NCBI GenBank assembly: GCA_902363555.1
Contig: CABJAM010000006.1
Location: 327,854-391,853 of the forward strand
DNA length: 64,000 nt
Direction of reading: 5' to 3'
DNA from: Lachnospiraceae bacterium
GTDB taxonomy: Bacteria; Bacillota; Clostridia; Lachnospirales; Lachnospiraceae
Shown: piece by piece, positions 9,230-17,357 of the stretch
Layout of the letters: every line of letters begins with the position of its first letter
How positions within the stretch are numbered: position 1 is the first letter of the stretch
Translations under genes and position numbers: made by a program
Notes under the pieces: model-generated
Told to the model about the DNA's origin: nothing
The model's input: only the letters and a program-made list of their open reading frames with translations
Databases searched by the model: none

Positions 9230-9266
9230 ACCCAGTGATAGGAGTATTTATCACTGGGTATTTTTA
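9230..9266 (+). terminator. tet(O) attenuator terminator
   Basis: ACCCAGTGATA (9230-9240) pairs perfectly with TATCACTGGGT (9249-9259), followed by ATTTTTAT. It lies 35 bases before the tet(O) start and after the leader ORF, so it is the terminator arm of a transcription-attenuation leader. Confidence 0.85.
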
Positions 9267-9301
9267 TGCCCTTTTTTGGGTGTTGATAGGAGGAAAATCA
9301 C

Positions 9302-11221
9302 ATGAAAATAATTAACTTAGGCATTCTGGCTCACGTTGACGCAGGAAAGACAACATTAACGGAAAGTTTATTATATACCAGTGGTGCAATTGCAGAACTA
9401 GGGAGCGTAGATGAAGGCACAACAAGGACAGATACAATGAATTTGGAGCGTCAAAGGGGAATCACTATCCAGACAGCAGTGACATCTTTTCAGTGGGAGG
9501 ATGTAAAAGTCAACATTATAGATACGCCAGGCCATATGGATTTTTTGGCGGAAGTATACCGTTCTTTATCCGTTTTAGACGGAGCAGTATTATTAGTTTC
9601 TGCAAAGGATGGCATACAGGCACAGACCCGTATACTGTTTCATGCACTACAGACAATGAAGATTCCGACAATCTTTTTCATCAATAAAATTGACCAAGAG
9701 GGGATTGATTTGCCAATGGTATATCGGGAAATGAAAGCAAAGCTTTCTTCGGAAATTATAGTGAAGCAAAAGGTTGGGCAGCATCCCCATATAAATGTAA
9801 CGGACAATGACGATATGGAACAGTGGGATGCGGTAATTATGGGAAACGATGAACTATTAGAGAAATATATGTCAGGGAAACCGTTTAAAATGTCAGAACT
9901 GGAACAGGAAGAAAACAGGAGATTCCAAAACGGAACGTTATTTCCCGTTTATCACGGAAGCGCTAAAAACAATCTGGGGATTCGGCAGCTTATAGAAGTG
10001 ATTGCCAGTAAATTTTATTCATCAACGCCTGAAGGTCAATCTGAATTATGCGGGCAGGTTTTTAAGATTGAATATTCAGAGAAAAGGCGGCGTTTTGTTT
10101 ATGTGCGTATATATAGCGGAACATTGCATTTGAGGGATGTTATTAGAATATCTGAAAAAGAGAAAATAAAAATCACAGAGATGTGTGTTCCGACAAACGG
10201 TGAATTATATCCATCCGATACAGCCTGCTCTGGTGATATTGTAATTTTACCAAATGATGTTTTGCAGCTAAACAGTATTTTGGGGAACGAAATGCTGTTG
10301 CCGCAGAGAAAATTTATTGAAAATCCTCTCCCTATGCTCCAAACAACGATTGCAGTAAAGAAACCTGAACAGCGGGAAATATTGCTTGGGGCACTTACAG
10401 AAATTTCAGATGGCGACCCTCTTTTAAAATATTATGTGGATACTACAACGCATGAGATTATACTTTCTTTTTTGGGGAATGTGCAGATGGAAGTCATTTG
10501 TGCCATCCTTGAGGAAAAATATCATGTGGAGGCAGAAATAAAAGAGCCTACTGTTATATATATGGAAAGACCGCTTAGAAAAGCAGAATATACCATCCAC
10601 ATAGAAGTCCCGCCAAATCCTTTCTGGGCTTCTGTCGGGTTGTCCATAGAGCCGCTCCCTATTGGAAGCGGAGTGCAGTATGAAAGCAGAGTTTCACTTG
10701 GATATTTAAATCAATCGTTCCAAAATGCGGTTATGGAGGGGGTTCTTTATGGCTGCGAGCAGGGGCTGTATGGATGGAAAGTGACAGACTGTAAAATCTG
10801 TTTTGAATATGGATTGTATTATAGTCCTGTAAGTACCCCCGCAGACTTTCGGCTGCTTTCCCCTATCGTATTGGAGCAGGCTTTAAAAAAAGCAGGGACA
10901 GAACTATTAGAGCCATATCTCCACTTTGAAATTTATGCACCGCAGGAATATCTCTCACGGGCGTATCATGATGCTCCAAGGTATTGTGCAGATATTGTAA
11001 GTACTCAGATAAAGAATGACGAGGTCATTCTGAAAGGAGAAATCCCTGCTAGATGTATTCAAGAATACAGGAACGATTTAACTTATTTCACAAATGGGCA
11101 GGGAGTCTGCTTGACAGAGTTAAAAGGATACCAGCCAGCTATTGGTAAATTTATTTGCCAACCCCGCCGCCCGAATAGCCGTATAGATAAGGTTCGGCAT
11201 ATGTTCCACAAGTTAGCTTAA
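9302..11221 (+). CDS. tet(O): Tet(O) tetracycline resistance ribosomal protection protein
   Basis: A 639-residue EF-G-like GTPase that releases tetracycline from the 30S ribosome. The start is ATG 9302 after AGGAGG. Domain I has the P-loop AHVDAGKTT at about 10-18, switch motif RGIT, DTPGH at about 74-78 and NKID at about 128-131. EF-G-like domains follow to the C-terminus KVRHMFHKLA. Length equals the family standard. The sequence agrees along its whole length with Tet(O) as I remember it, rather than with Tet(M), Tet(W) or Tet(32). Mosaic tet(O/32/O) genes are known beside tet(40), so only alignment can exclude a short mosaic segment. It is controlled by its own promoter, leader and attenuator, and is followed after 50 bases by tet(40). 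Confidence 0.95.
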   Translation: MKIINLGILAHVDAGKTTLTESLLYTSGAIAELGSVDEGTTRTDTMNLERQRGITIQTAVTSFQWEDVKVNIIDTPGHMDFLAEVYRSLSVLDGAVLLVSAKDGIQAQTRILFHALQTMKIPTIFFINKIDQEGIDLPMVYREMKAKLSSEIIVKQKVGQHPHINVTDNDDMEQWDAVIMGNDELLEKYMSGKPFKMSELEQEENRRFQNGTLFPVYHGSAKNNLGIRQLIEVIASKFYSSTPEGQSELCGQVFKIEYSEKRRRFVYVRIYSGTLHLRDVIRISEKEKIKITEMCVPTNGELYPSDTACSGDIVILPNDVLQLNSILGNEMLLPQRKFIENPLPMLQTTIAVKKPEQREILLGALTEISDGDPLLKYYVDTTTHEIILSFLGNVQMEVICAILEEKYHVEAEIKEPTVIYMERPLRKAEYTIHIEVPPNPFWASVGLSIEPLPIGSGVQYESRVSLGYLNQSFQNAVMEGVLYGCEQGLYGWKVTDCKICFEYGLYYSPVSTPADFRLLSPIVLEQALKKAGTELLEPYLHFEIYAPQEYLSRAYHDAPRYCADIVSTQIKNDEVILKGEIPARCIQEYRNDLTYFTNGQGVCLTELKGYQPAIGKFICQPRRPNSRIDKVRHMFHKLA

Positions 11222-11271
11222 CAGCTTGCAAAAGTCATATAAAATGAGATTTGAAAGGAGAATGTAACTTC

Positions 11272-12492
11272 ATGTTTGCTAAAAATTCAAAGGCATATTC
11301 TGTCTACCTGCTGTTCCGATTTGTCTGTTCCCTGGCGGTTTCTATGTCCACAGTGCTTTCCATCGTGTACCACCTGGAGGTGGTGCAGCTGGATGCTTTC
11401 CAGCTTGTCCTGGTAGGGACGGTTCAGGAGACCTCCTGCTTTCTGTTCGAGATGCCCACCGGTGTGGTGGCGGATTTGTATAGCCGTCGGCGCTCGGTGC
11501 TGATTGGAATGTTCCTCTACGGCCTGGGCTTTCTGATGGAGGGTGCGCTACCGTGGTTCGCGCCGGTTCTGCTGGCCCAGGTTGTCTGGGGTTGCGGTGA
11601 TACCTTCATCACCGGCGCTCTGGAGGCGTGGATTGCCTCGGAGGAAGAGGACAAACCCATAGACAAGGTGTTCCTGCGGGGCAGTCAAATGGGGCAAATC
11701 GGCGGCGTTCTGGGCGTGGTGCTGGGCACACTGCTGGGAAACATAAACCTGCAAATGCCTCTCATCTTGGGGGGCAGTTTGTGCTTGTTGTTGGGGCTGG
11801 TGATGGTTCGCATCATGCCAGAAACCAACTTCTCCCCTGCTATTGAGGAACGGCAGGGCTTGCTTAAAGACTTTGTCTGCCTGTTCAAGCTCAACCTGGG
11901 CTTTGTGAAAGGCGCACCTGTGTTGCTGGCGCTCTTAGCAATCACACTATGCGGGGGACTTGCCAGTGAAGGCTTTGACCGGCTCTCCACCGCTCATTTT
12001 CTGGATGACACGGTAATACCCGTTATCGGGCCGCTGAACAGCGTCACTTGGTTCGGTGTTATCAGTCTTATCGGCAACGGCTTAGGTATTCTGGCTTCTC
12101 AGTTGCTCATCGCCCGCATGGAGAAAAAAGGGACTGTCAGCCGAACCAGTGTGGTCATGTCCACCAGCGCCGGGTATATCCTGTTCCTGGTTCTCTTCGC
12201 GGTGGGGCGGAGCTTTTGGTTCATGTTGTTGGTGTTCCTGCTGGCGGGGCTTATGCGCACCATCAAGGAGCCTGTGCTGGCCGCCTGGATGAACGACCAA
12301 GTGGATGAGAAAATGCGCGCCACAGTCTTTTCCACCAGCGGACAGCTGGACTCTTTCGGGCAGATCATCGGCGGGCCTATTGTGGGGCTGGTAGCCCAGC
12401 AGGTGTCCATACCCTGGGGGCTGGTCTGTACCGCTTTCCTGCTGTTGCCCGCGCTGTTCTTAGTGCCGGTGGCGGGAAAGAAGCGGGATTGA
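11272..12492 (+). CDS. tet(40): Tet(40) tetracycline efflux transporter, MFS
   Basis: A 406-residue major facilitator with about 12 hydrophobic segments, beginning MFAKNSKAYSVYLLFRF. The start is ATG 11272 because GGAG lies just upstream; the upstream TTG in the same frame has no site. The A-motif-like loop G-V-V-A-D-L-Y-S-R-R-R-S between segments 2 and 3 is present. It is recognised as Tet(40), a drug/proton antiporter known in tandem behind tet(O/32/O) in gut Firmicutes. The intergenic gap is 50 bases with no terminator, so co-transcription with tet(O) and shared attenuation control are likely. A terminator follows at 12514. GC content is higher than in tet(O), which suggests separate origins for the two genes. 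Confidence 0.95.
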   Translation: MFAKNSKAYSVYLLFRFVCSLAVSMSTVLSIVYHLEVVQLDAFQLVLVGTVQETSCFLFEMPTGVVADLYSRRRSVLIGMFLYGLGFLMEGALPWFAPVLLAQVVWGCGDTFITGALEAWIASEEEDKPIDKVFLRGSQMGQIGGVLGVVLGTLLGNINLQMPLILGGSLCLLLGLVMVRIMPETNFSPAIEERQGLLKDFVCLFKLNLGFVKGAPVLLALLAITLCGGLASEGFDRLSTAHFLDDTVIPVIGPLNSVTWFGVISLIGNGLGILASQLLIARMEKKGTVSRTSVVMSTSAGYILFLVLFAVGRSFWFMLLVFLLAGLMRTIKEPVLAAWMNDQVDEKMRATVFSTSGQLDSFGQIIGGPIVGLVAQQVSIPWGLVCTAFLLLPALFLVPVAGKKRD

Positions 12493-12513
12493 TATGGCAT
12501 AGTTAAGTTTACT

Positions 12514-12547
12514 GACGAGCGGGAGATTACTTCCGCTCGTCTTCATT
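12514..12547 (+). terminator. Terminator after tet(40)
   Basis: GACGAGCGGGA pairs with TCCGCTCGTC across a six-base loop, then TTCATTT. It is the first hairpin after the tet(40) stop. Confidence 0.6.
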
Positions 12548-12731
12548 TAGTAGCGCAAAATTTGAGGACTCTTTATTTCCTTATTCGGTATAGCGGAGGC
12601 GGCTGTCAATTCGACATAATTTTCTTGTGATACTTTACCGTACATGAGCATTTGTTTCGTATTTGAAAGAACAAACTCACCAAATAAAAAAAACGATATT
12701 CGGGTGGGTTATTTTGTTATACCCTAAATTA

Positions 12732-12769
12732 CCCTCTGAATTTGTTTTTAAATTTGGAGGGATTTTTTT
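12732..12769 (+). terminator. Strong rho-independent terminator
   Basis: CCCTCTGAATTT pairs with AAATTTGGAGGG across GTTTTT, followed by seven T residues. It lies in the non-coding stretch before the sigma-like gene cluster. Confidence 0.8.
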
Positions 12770-12942
12770 ATGTCCTTTTTTCGGGCAGTTATCTATCTGC
12801 TCATACGAAGCAAAATTTATCAATACATAGCATATCAGAGAACGGCAGGAAACCAGTTAAAAAAATTTCTGCCAGTGCAACGGTACTTCTCACCTTGAAA
12901 GTAGAAGTACAATCTCCATACAATAGAATTACTATTTCCTAT

Positions 12943-12978
12943 AACCGTAAAGGTCACAGAGCCTTTGCGGTTTTTCTT
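12943..12978 (+). terminator. Terminator-like hairpin before sigma-like gene 1
   Basis: AACCGTAAAGG pairs with CCTTTGCGGTT, followed by TTTCTTTT. First of three similar hairpins, each a short way upstream of a sigma-like gene. Confidence 0.75.
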
Positions 12979-13088
12979 TTGTCGATTTTTGTTGGAAAGT
13001 GCCGTAGGGCTGTTTCTGATATGCGGTGTCGTTCTCCGCCTCTCCATCTGGATTTTTTACATTTCAAAAATTCAGATGGGAGGTATTT

Positions 13089-13601
13089 ATGGTGAAATAT
13101 GCACCAAGAAAGGTATATATCAGAGAAAGTGGCGGCTATGTGGAATTATCCTACACGGAGTTCTGCCGTTGCAGGGAATCCGACCAGACCTATATGGACA
13201 AGCTGTTTATCCCCATTCAAGGCTGTCTGCTTGAAGTCGTGAGGGAGCAATACACAGACTTCTACCGTGACAAGGAACGGTGGCGTTATCTGCAAAAATT
13301 AGATACAAAGAATAGACTGCTATCTCTCGACGGATTTACGGACAGCGAGGGGAATCCTCTGGACTTTATCACTGATGAAGCGGTGGACATTGCAGAAACC
13401 GTTGTCAATGCGGTCATGGTGGACAGGCTGAAAGCCGCCCTGCCTTTGCTGTCGGATAGTGAACAGGAGCTGATACAGGCAATCTTTTTTGACGGACTTT
13501 CCGAGCGTGAAGTCGGGGCGAGGTTGGGCATAACCCAGAGCGTTGTAAACAAACGCAAAGCCAGAATCCTAATAAAACTAAGAAAGATAATAGAAAATTA
13601 A
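13089..13601 (+). CDS. Sigma-70-like transcription factor (region 4 HTH)
   Basis: The product has 170 residues. The start is ATG 13089, preceded by GGGAGGT; the longer frame from 13026 has no site. The C-terminal 55 residues form a sigma region 4 helix-turn-helix: L-P-L-L-S-D-S-E-Q-E-L-I, G-L-S-E-R-E-V-G, then G-I-T-Q-S-V-V-N-K-R-K-A-R-I-L. The N-terminal half is Tyr/Glu/Arg-rich and unlike sigma region 2, as in the small sigma-like regulators of Tn916 and CTn elements. It is the first of three such genes before the mobilization module. It probably acts as a positive regulator of element genes; the target promoters are not evident. Confidence 0.85.
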   Translation: MVKYAPRKVYIRESGGYVELSYTEFCRCRESDQTYMDKLFIPIQGCLLEVVREQYTDFYRDKERWRYLQKLDTKNRLLSLDGFTDSEGNPLDFITDEAVDIAETVVNAVMVDRLKAALPLLSDSEQELIQAIFFDGLSEREVGARLGITQSVVNKRKARILIKLRKIIEN

Positions 13602-13615
13602 AATTTAAGGCGTTC

Positions 13616-13658
13616 AGCCCCCTTGTTTTTTCCTTTGGGAAGATGAGGGGGCTTTTCT
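13616..13658 (+). terminator. Terminator-like hairpin before sigma-like gene 2
   Basis: AGCCCCCT (13616-13623) pairs with AGGGGGCT (13646-13653) and is followed by TTTCT. It lies in the 94-base gap between the first and second sigma-like genes. Confidence 0.7.
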
Positions 13659-13695
13659 CTGCCCTCTCAATCAATTCTGATTGGAGGAAGTAAGA

Positions 13696-14121
13696 ATGGC
13701 ATACAACCACGGACGGGAGGACAGGAAATGGCGTATCTGGAAAGAAGCGGAGGAAAAGCTGCTGCGTGAGTGCGGCGTTGATGAAGCGACCATTGAGCAG
13801 ATACGCATGGCGGACAGGGCAGACTTCAATTCCAACAGGCGGTTTTACCGATGGACGAATGACGTTGCGGAATATCTTGAGGACATGGCAGGCAGGGAGC
13901 GGCAGGCGGAAGTGGGTACGGTTGCGGAGTTACTGGAAGAGATTGAGAGCGAAAATCTCTATCAAGTATTAGTCACGGTGGACGGGCGTACCTTGAAAAT
14001 CGTCCTGCTGAAAATGCAGGGGTATTCCACAAAGGAGATTGCCCCGCTTGTGCATTTGACGACTGGTGCCATCTATGCGAGGTTAGACCATCTGCGGAAG
14101 AAGCTGCGGAAAATTTTATAG
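13696..14121 (+). CDS. Sigma-70-like HTH regulator
   Basis: A 141-residue protein starting at ATG 13696 after TTGGAGGAAG. A TTG five codons earlier lies inside that binding site and is not used. The N-terminal half is Arg/Glu-rich with D-R-A-D-F-N-S-N-R-R-F-Y. The C-terminus carries a region-4-like helix-turn-helix: L-K-I-V-L-L-K-M-Q-G-Y-S-T-K-E-I-A, then H-L-T-T-G-A-I-Y-A-R-L-D-H-L-R-K-K-L. This matches small sigma factors of Firmicute transposons. It lies between two other sigma-like genes and is bracketed by terminator-like hairpins, so it may be part of a regulatory cascade. Its DNA target is unknown. Confidence 0.8.
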   Translation: MAYNHGREDRKWRIWKEAEEKLLRECGVDEATIEQIRMADRADFNSNRRFYRWTNDVAEYLEDMAGRERQAEVGTVAELLEEIESENLYQVLVTVDGRTLKIVLLKMQGYSTKEIAPLVHLTTGAIYARLDHLRKKLRKIL

Positions 14122-14153
14122 CTTCTAAAACAGCCTGCCATCCTGCGGGCTAC

Positions 14154-14188
14154 TGGGTGAGGGATGGAAATCCCCTCACTCATTTTTT
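14154..14188 (+). terminator. Terminator-like hairpin before sigma-like gene 3
   Basis: GGGTGAGGG (14155-14163) pairs with CCCCTCACTC (14172-14181), followed by ATTTTTT. It lies 17 bases before the third sigma-like start and partly overlaps its leader. Confidence 0.7.
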
Positions 14189-14204
14189 GCAGGAGGACAA
14201 CAGG

Positions 14205-14957
14205 ATGGCATACAGGGTTAAGGCATACACGCTTCGGGAGGAATCCACGGAAAGCGGCACAAGGTATTTTATCAGCTTTAAGGACGGGCAGGGCAAATCC
14301 CACGAGTTGGAAGTGTCGGAACAGTTCTTTATGGAGTTTCGGCAGATGGAGCGCAGGAACAGGAATCTTTTCTAATGGGACGAGCGGCACAGGGAGTTTA
14401 ACGAGGTATGGGACGAAACCCTTTACAGACGGGCGTTGCGTGTGCCTAAGAGCCTTGATGAACGCATGGTTGAGGAAGAACGGAATGAAACGCTCTATAA
14501 GGCGGTTGGGAGCCTTCCAGAGATACAAAGGCGGCGTTTCCTGCTCTACTACGAGTATGAGTTCAATTTTTACCAAATCGCCGCTATGGAGCATTGCACC
14601 GCTTCGGCAATACAGAAATCTGTTGCGATTGCAAAGGAGAAAGTAAAGGCGGAAATTGAAGAAATATCTCCAACCGTGACCGACACCGCCCGAAAAAGAA
14701 ATCTGTTTTTTATTTGTGTGGGATTGGCGGCATTACATACTCTCACTTTTTTCCGTGGGAGTAAATCTATTTTTAAGGAGGTCAACGCCTATGTGCAACG
14801 AAAACAAAGACACCGCCCGAAAGGAGGAAAGCCATGCAGAAGTTACAGACAGTCAACGCCGAAACGCTCCTTTATGAACCGCTTGAGAAACCATCCTTTG
14901 TGGTGGACAGCCTTATCCCGACAGGCTTATCGCTGTTCTGCGGCTCACAGAAGATAG
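14205..14957 (+). pseudogene. Sigma-70-like factor interrupted by an in-frame TAA
   Basis: ATG 14205 (GGAGGACAACAGG upstream) encodes 56 residues ending R-R-N-R-N-L-F. A TAA at 14373-14375 follows, and then the same frame continues W-D-E-R-H-R-E-F-N-E-V-W-D-E-T and on through a sigma region 4 domain (L-P-E-I-Q-R-R-R-F-L-L-Y-Y, then H-C-T-A-S-A-I-Q-K-S-V). Related sigma factors read through this point with a sense codon, so a CAA to TAA change is the simple explanation. The open frame then runs past the normal domain end and overlaps the next gene by 124 bases, so its tail is doubtful too. Alternatives are suppression of UAA or reinitiation within 14376-14480. I take it as broken. Confidence 0.65.
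14791..14877 (+). CDS. Possible 28-aa ORF overlapping the AAA ATPase start
   Basis: ATG 14791 follows a very strong TTAAGGAGG site with good spacing. The ORF (MCNENKDTARK, ending RRNAPL) closes at TGA 14877, 44 bases inside the ATPase gene. The ATPase has its own AAGGAGG site within this small ORF. It may be a small protein or a coupling ORF; there is no family evidence. Confidence 0.35.
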   Translation: MCNENKDTARKEESHAEVTDSQRRNAPL

Positions 14958-15859
14958 GCAAAAGCTGGCTCATGCTGAAGCTATGCTTATGCGTGTCGCA
15001 GGGAATCCCTTTATGGGATATGCCGACAATGGAGGGCGATGTGCTTTACCTCTGCCTTGAGGACACGTTCTGCCGCATACAGGACAGGTTATTTCGTTTG
15101 ACGGACGAAGCAAGCGGGCGGCTCCACTTTGCCGTGGCAAGCTGCAAGCTGTCAGACGGTCTTATCGTGCAGCTTGAAGATTATCTGAAAGATTACCCAG
15201 ACAGCAGGCTCATTGTCATTGATACCTTGCAGAAAGTCCGTACAGCTTCAAAAGACAATGCCTATGCAAGCGACTATGGGGACATCTCCCTCATCAAAGA
15301 CTTTGCCGACAGGCACTCTCTGGCGGTCATTGTCGTACACCACATCCGAAAGCAGAATGACAGCGACGTGTTCAACAAGGTGTCTGGGACGACAGGATTA
15401 ACGGGGAGTGCGGACGCTACCTTTGTTCTGGAAAAGGAGAAACGTGCGTCTGACACCGCCAAGCTGTATGTGACGGGCAGGGACACGCCTTATCAGGAAT
15501 ACACGCTGCGTTTCCGTGATTGCCGTTGGGAGCTTGTGGAGCGGAAAACGCAGGAGCAGCTTGCGAAAGAAACGATACCAGATGTCCTTTTTCGGTTGGT
15601 GGATTTTATGAGGGATAAGGAAGAATGGATAGGCACGGCAACGGAACTGTTAGCCGCTATGGGGGAAACGGAAACCATACCCACGGTGATTACGAAATGG
15701 CTGAATGAATACCGCACCACATTTTTAAGCGAGAACCGTATCTGCTACCAGTACAGCCGCAGGAAAGACGGCAGGCGGATTGCCCTTGCAAGGAGGGCGG
15801 GTGACAGCGGTGATGGTGGTGACAGCGATATTAGGATACCCCCCTGTTACTGTCATTGA
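14834..15859 (+). CDS. RepA-like AAA ATPase/helicase
   Basis: A 341-residue protein, ATG 14834 after AAGGAGG. Walker A is G-S-Q-K-I-G-K-S-W at about 36-44. Walker B is L-I-V-I-D-T at about 124-129, followed by V-V-H-H-I-R-K and a T-G-L-T-G-S-A-D-A segment. That is the AAA_25/RepA hexameric helicase layout found in mobile-element replication or mobilization modules. The C-terminal part after about 240 is a winged-helix-like tail. Its last codons lie inside the first copy of the iteron-like repeats, so coding and repeat sequence overlap. The gene sits just before the oriT region and MobV relaxase. A role in replicating or unwinding the excised IME-B circle is inferred. Confidence 0.8.
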   Translation: MQKLQTVNAETLLYEPLEKPSFVVDSLIPTGLSLFCGSQKIGKSWLMLKLCLCVSQGIPLWDMPTMEGDVLYLCLEDTFCRIQDRLFRLTDEASGRLHFAVASCKLSDGLIVQLEDYLKDYPDSRLIVIDTLQKVRTASKDNAYASDYGDISLIKDFADRHSLAVIVVHHIRKQNDSDVFNKVSGTTGLTGSADATFVLEKEKRASDTAKLYVTGRDTPYQEYTLRFRDCRWELVERKTQEQLAKETIPDVLFRLVDFMRDKEEWIGTATELLAAMGETETIPTVITKWLNEYRTTFLSENRICYQYSRRKDGRRIALARRAGDSGDGGDSDIRIPPCYCH

Positions 15860-16343
15860 CGCTTAAAGCCATGTAAAGCTGGCGGCTCTGCCCTGCGGGT
15901 GACAGCAGTGACGGTGGTGACAGTGATTTTAGGATACCCTGCCGCTGTCATCCCTACGGGAGAACACCCCGTAAACGCAAAATGCAGGCGTGAGATTTAC
16001 TCGCCCTTTTCGGTCGTGTAAAACCACCCCTGCGGTCAGAAAAATCATTCCGATTTTTCCGACTGCGTTTACAGGGTGTAACACACTACACTTTGCCCTG
16101 CAAAGTCGTGTGCCAGACGTTCCCTCTGGACTCCCTTAAGGCAGGGCTGTGCCCTGCTATCCTACGCCTTACGGCTTCGGATAAAAGAATGGCGGCATGA
16201 CGGTGACGGCTCTTGCGAGGGGGGTATCCCAAAAACACCGTCATCATCGACATGACCGTCATGCAGGGGGTGAGGGTGACAGTTGCGGCAGTCGGCAGGG
16301 GGTATCCCAAAACTGCTGTCACCACCGTCACCGCTGTCACCCC
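15800..16343. repeat. Four iteron-like repeats, two direct and two inverted
   Basis: Copies at about 15800-15845 and 15897-15940 read GGTGACAGC, GGTGGTGACAG, then AGGATACCC. Copies at about 16220-16265 and 16296-16343 are their reverse complements (GGGTATCCCAAAA, then CTGTCACCACCGTCACC). The outer pair match best over about 45 bases. The arrangement is symmetrical around the oriT-like core. It could be binding sites for the RepA-like ATPase or the ParB-like protein. Confidence 0.75.
15964..16112 (+). other. oriT-like region of IME-B (MobV type)
   Basis: ACACCCCGTAAACGCA (15964-15979) pairs with TGCGTTTACAGGGTGT near 16064-16079. Between them a smaller hairpin, GAAAAATC/GATTTTTC, lies at 16038-16060. 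Immediately after, 16081-16112 reads ACACACTACACTTTG, CCCTG, CAAAGTCGTGTG. The A-C-T-T-T / A-A-A-G-T stem followed by GTGTG resembles the nick region of pMV158-type MobV origins. The cognate MobV relaxase starts 270 bases downstream. Exact nick site not determined. Confidence 0.65.
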
Positions 16344-16383
16344 AAAGGACGGTCACCCGCCGAAAGAAAGGAGGAATCCGCCT

Positions 16384-17349
16384 ATGCCTTATGCAATCCT
16401 GCGTTTCCAGAAACGAAAAGCGGGCGGCGTTGCGGCTTGTGAACGCCACAACGAGCGGAAGAAAGAAGCCTACAAAAGCAACCCAGATATAGATATGGAA
16501 CGCTCTAAAAACAATTACCATCTCATAGCACCACCAAAGTACACCTACAAGAAAGAGATTAACCGCATGGTAGCCGAAGCGGGGTGCAGGACAAGGAAAG
16601 ACAGCGTGATGATGGTGGAAACGCTCATCACAGCTTCACCAGAATTTATGAACCAGTTACCGCCCGAAGAACAAAAAGCGTATTTCCAGACGGCTCTTGA
16701 CTTCATTTCGGAGCGTGTTGGAAAGCAGAATATCCTCTCCGCTGTCGTCCATATGGACGAGAGAACGCCCCATATGCACCTCTGCTTTGTGCCGATTACG
16801 CCAGACAATAAGCTGTCAGCGAAAGCTATCTTAGGCAACCAGAAATCATTATCCGAGTGGCAGACCGCCTACCATGAGCGGATGTCCTCACGGTGGAATC
16901 AGCTTGAACGGGGGCAGTCCTCAATGGAAACCAAGCGGAAACACGTCCCCACATGGCTCTATAAATTAGGCGGCAGGCTTGATAAACAGTATGAAGAAAT
17001 CGTGTCTGCCCTATCCGACATCAACGCCTTTAACGCAGGGAAGAAAAGGGATAAAGCGTTAGATTTACTCTCTGCATGGCTGCCAGACGTGGAGAAATTC
17101 TCTAAGGAAATCGGGAAACAGCAGGCGTATATCGACAGTTTGAAAGAGAGAATTGGGCAGGAATCAGACTATGCGGGGCGTATGCGTGATGAAAAGTACG
17201 AGCAGGAACTAAAGGTGCAGAAAGCGAATCAGAAGATATTTGAATTGCAGAGAACCAACGAGCAGATGGGGCGGCTGCTGTCAAAAATACCGCCCGAAGT
17301 GTTGGAAGAATTGCAGAAAAATCATAGAAGCAGAGCGAAAGAAAGGTAG
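16384..17349 (+). CDS. MobV family relaxase (Mob/Pre)
   Basis: A 321-residue relaxase; the start is ATG 16384 after AAGGAGG, while the open frame upstream to 16213 runs through the repeats and is not coding. The N-terminus, M-P-Y-A-I-L-R-F-Q-K, and an early H-N-E-R motif are typical of Mob_Pre proteins. The metal-binding motif H-M-D-E-R-T-P-H-M-H-L is at about 122-132. The C-terminal 100 residues are a coiled coil (Gln/Lys/Glu-rich). It should nick the oriT-like site just upstream and lead one strand into a recipient using another element's mating pore. ICE-A or ICE-C could supply this in cis or trans (inference). The ParB-like gene follows after eight bases. Confidence 0.92.
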   Translation: MPYAILRFQKRKAGGVAACERHNERKKEAYKSNPDIDMERSKNNYHLIAPPKYTYKKEINRMVAEAGCRTRKDSVMMVETLITASPEFMNQLPPEEQKAYFQTALDFISERVGKQNILSAVVHMDERTPHMHLCFVPITPDNKLSAKAILGNQKSLSEWQTAYHERMSSRWNQLERGQSSMETKRKHVPTWLYKLGGRLDKQYEEIVSALSDINAFNAGKKRDKALDLLSAWLPDVEKFSKEIGKQQAYIDSLKERIGQESDYAGRMRDEKYEQELKVQKANQKIFELQRTNEQMGRLLSKIPPEVLEELQKNHRSRAKER

Positions 17350-17357
17350 ATATGTGA

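Larger units (their letters stand above)
12493..13088. other. Intergenic region with two terminator hairpins, no supported gene
   Basis: The 596 bases between tet(40) and the first sigma-like gene hold three hairpins listed separately. An open frame at 12742-13095 exists but starts inside a terminator U-tract, lacks a ribosome binding site and has no family resemblance, so it is not called. The run of hairpins resembles leftover leader/attenuator sequence of a lost resistance gene, which is inference. Confidence 0.5.

Noticed and set aside
9302..11221. Mosaic tet(O/32/O), which is known beside tet(40)
   Set aside because: The central segment reads like Tet(O) and not Tet(32) as I remember them; without alignment a short mosaic part cannot be excluded.
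12742..13095. Open frame of 117 codons after tet(40)
   Set aside because: Starts inside a terminator, overlaps another terminator and the start of the sigma-like gene, and its residues resemble no family.
15800..16343. CRISPR array
   Set aside because: Repeats are four, in two orientations, unequal spacing, without cas genes.
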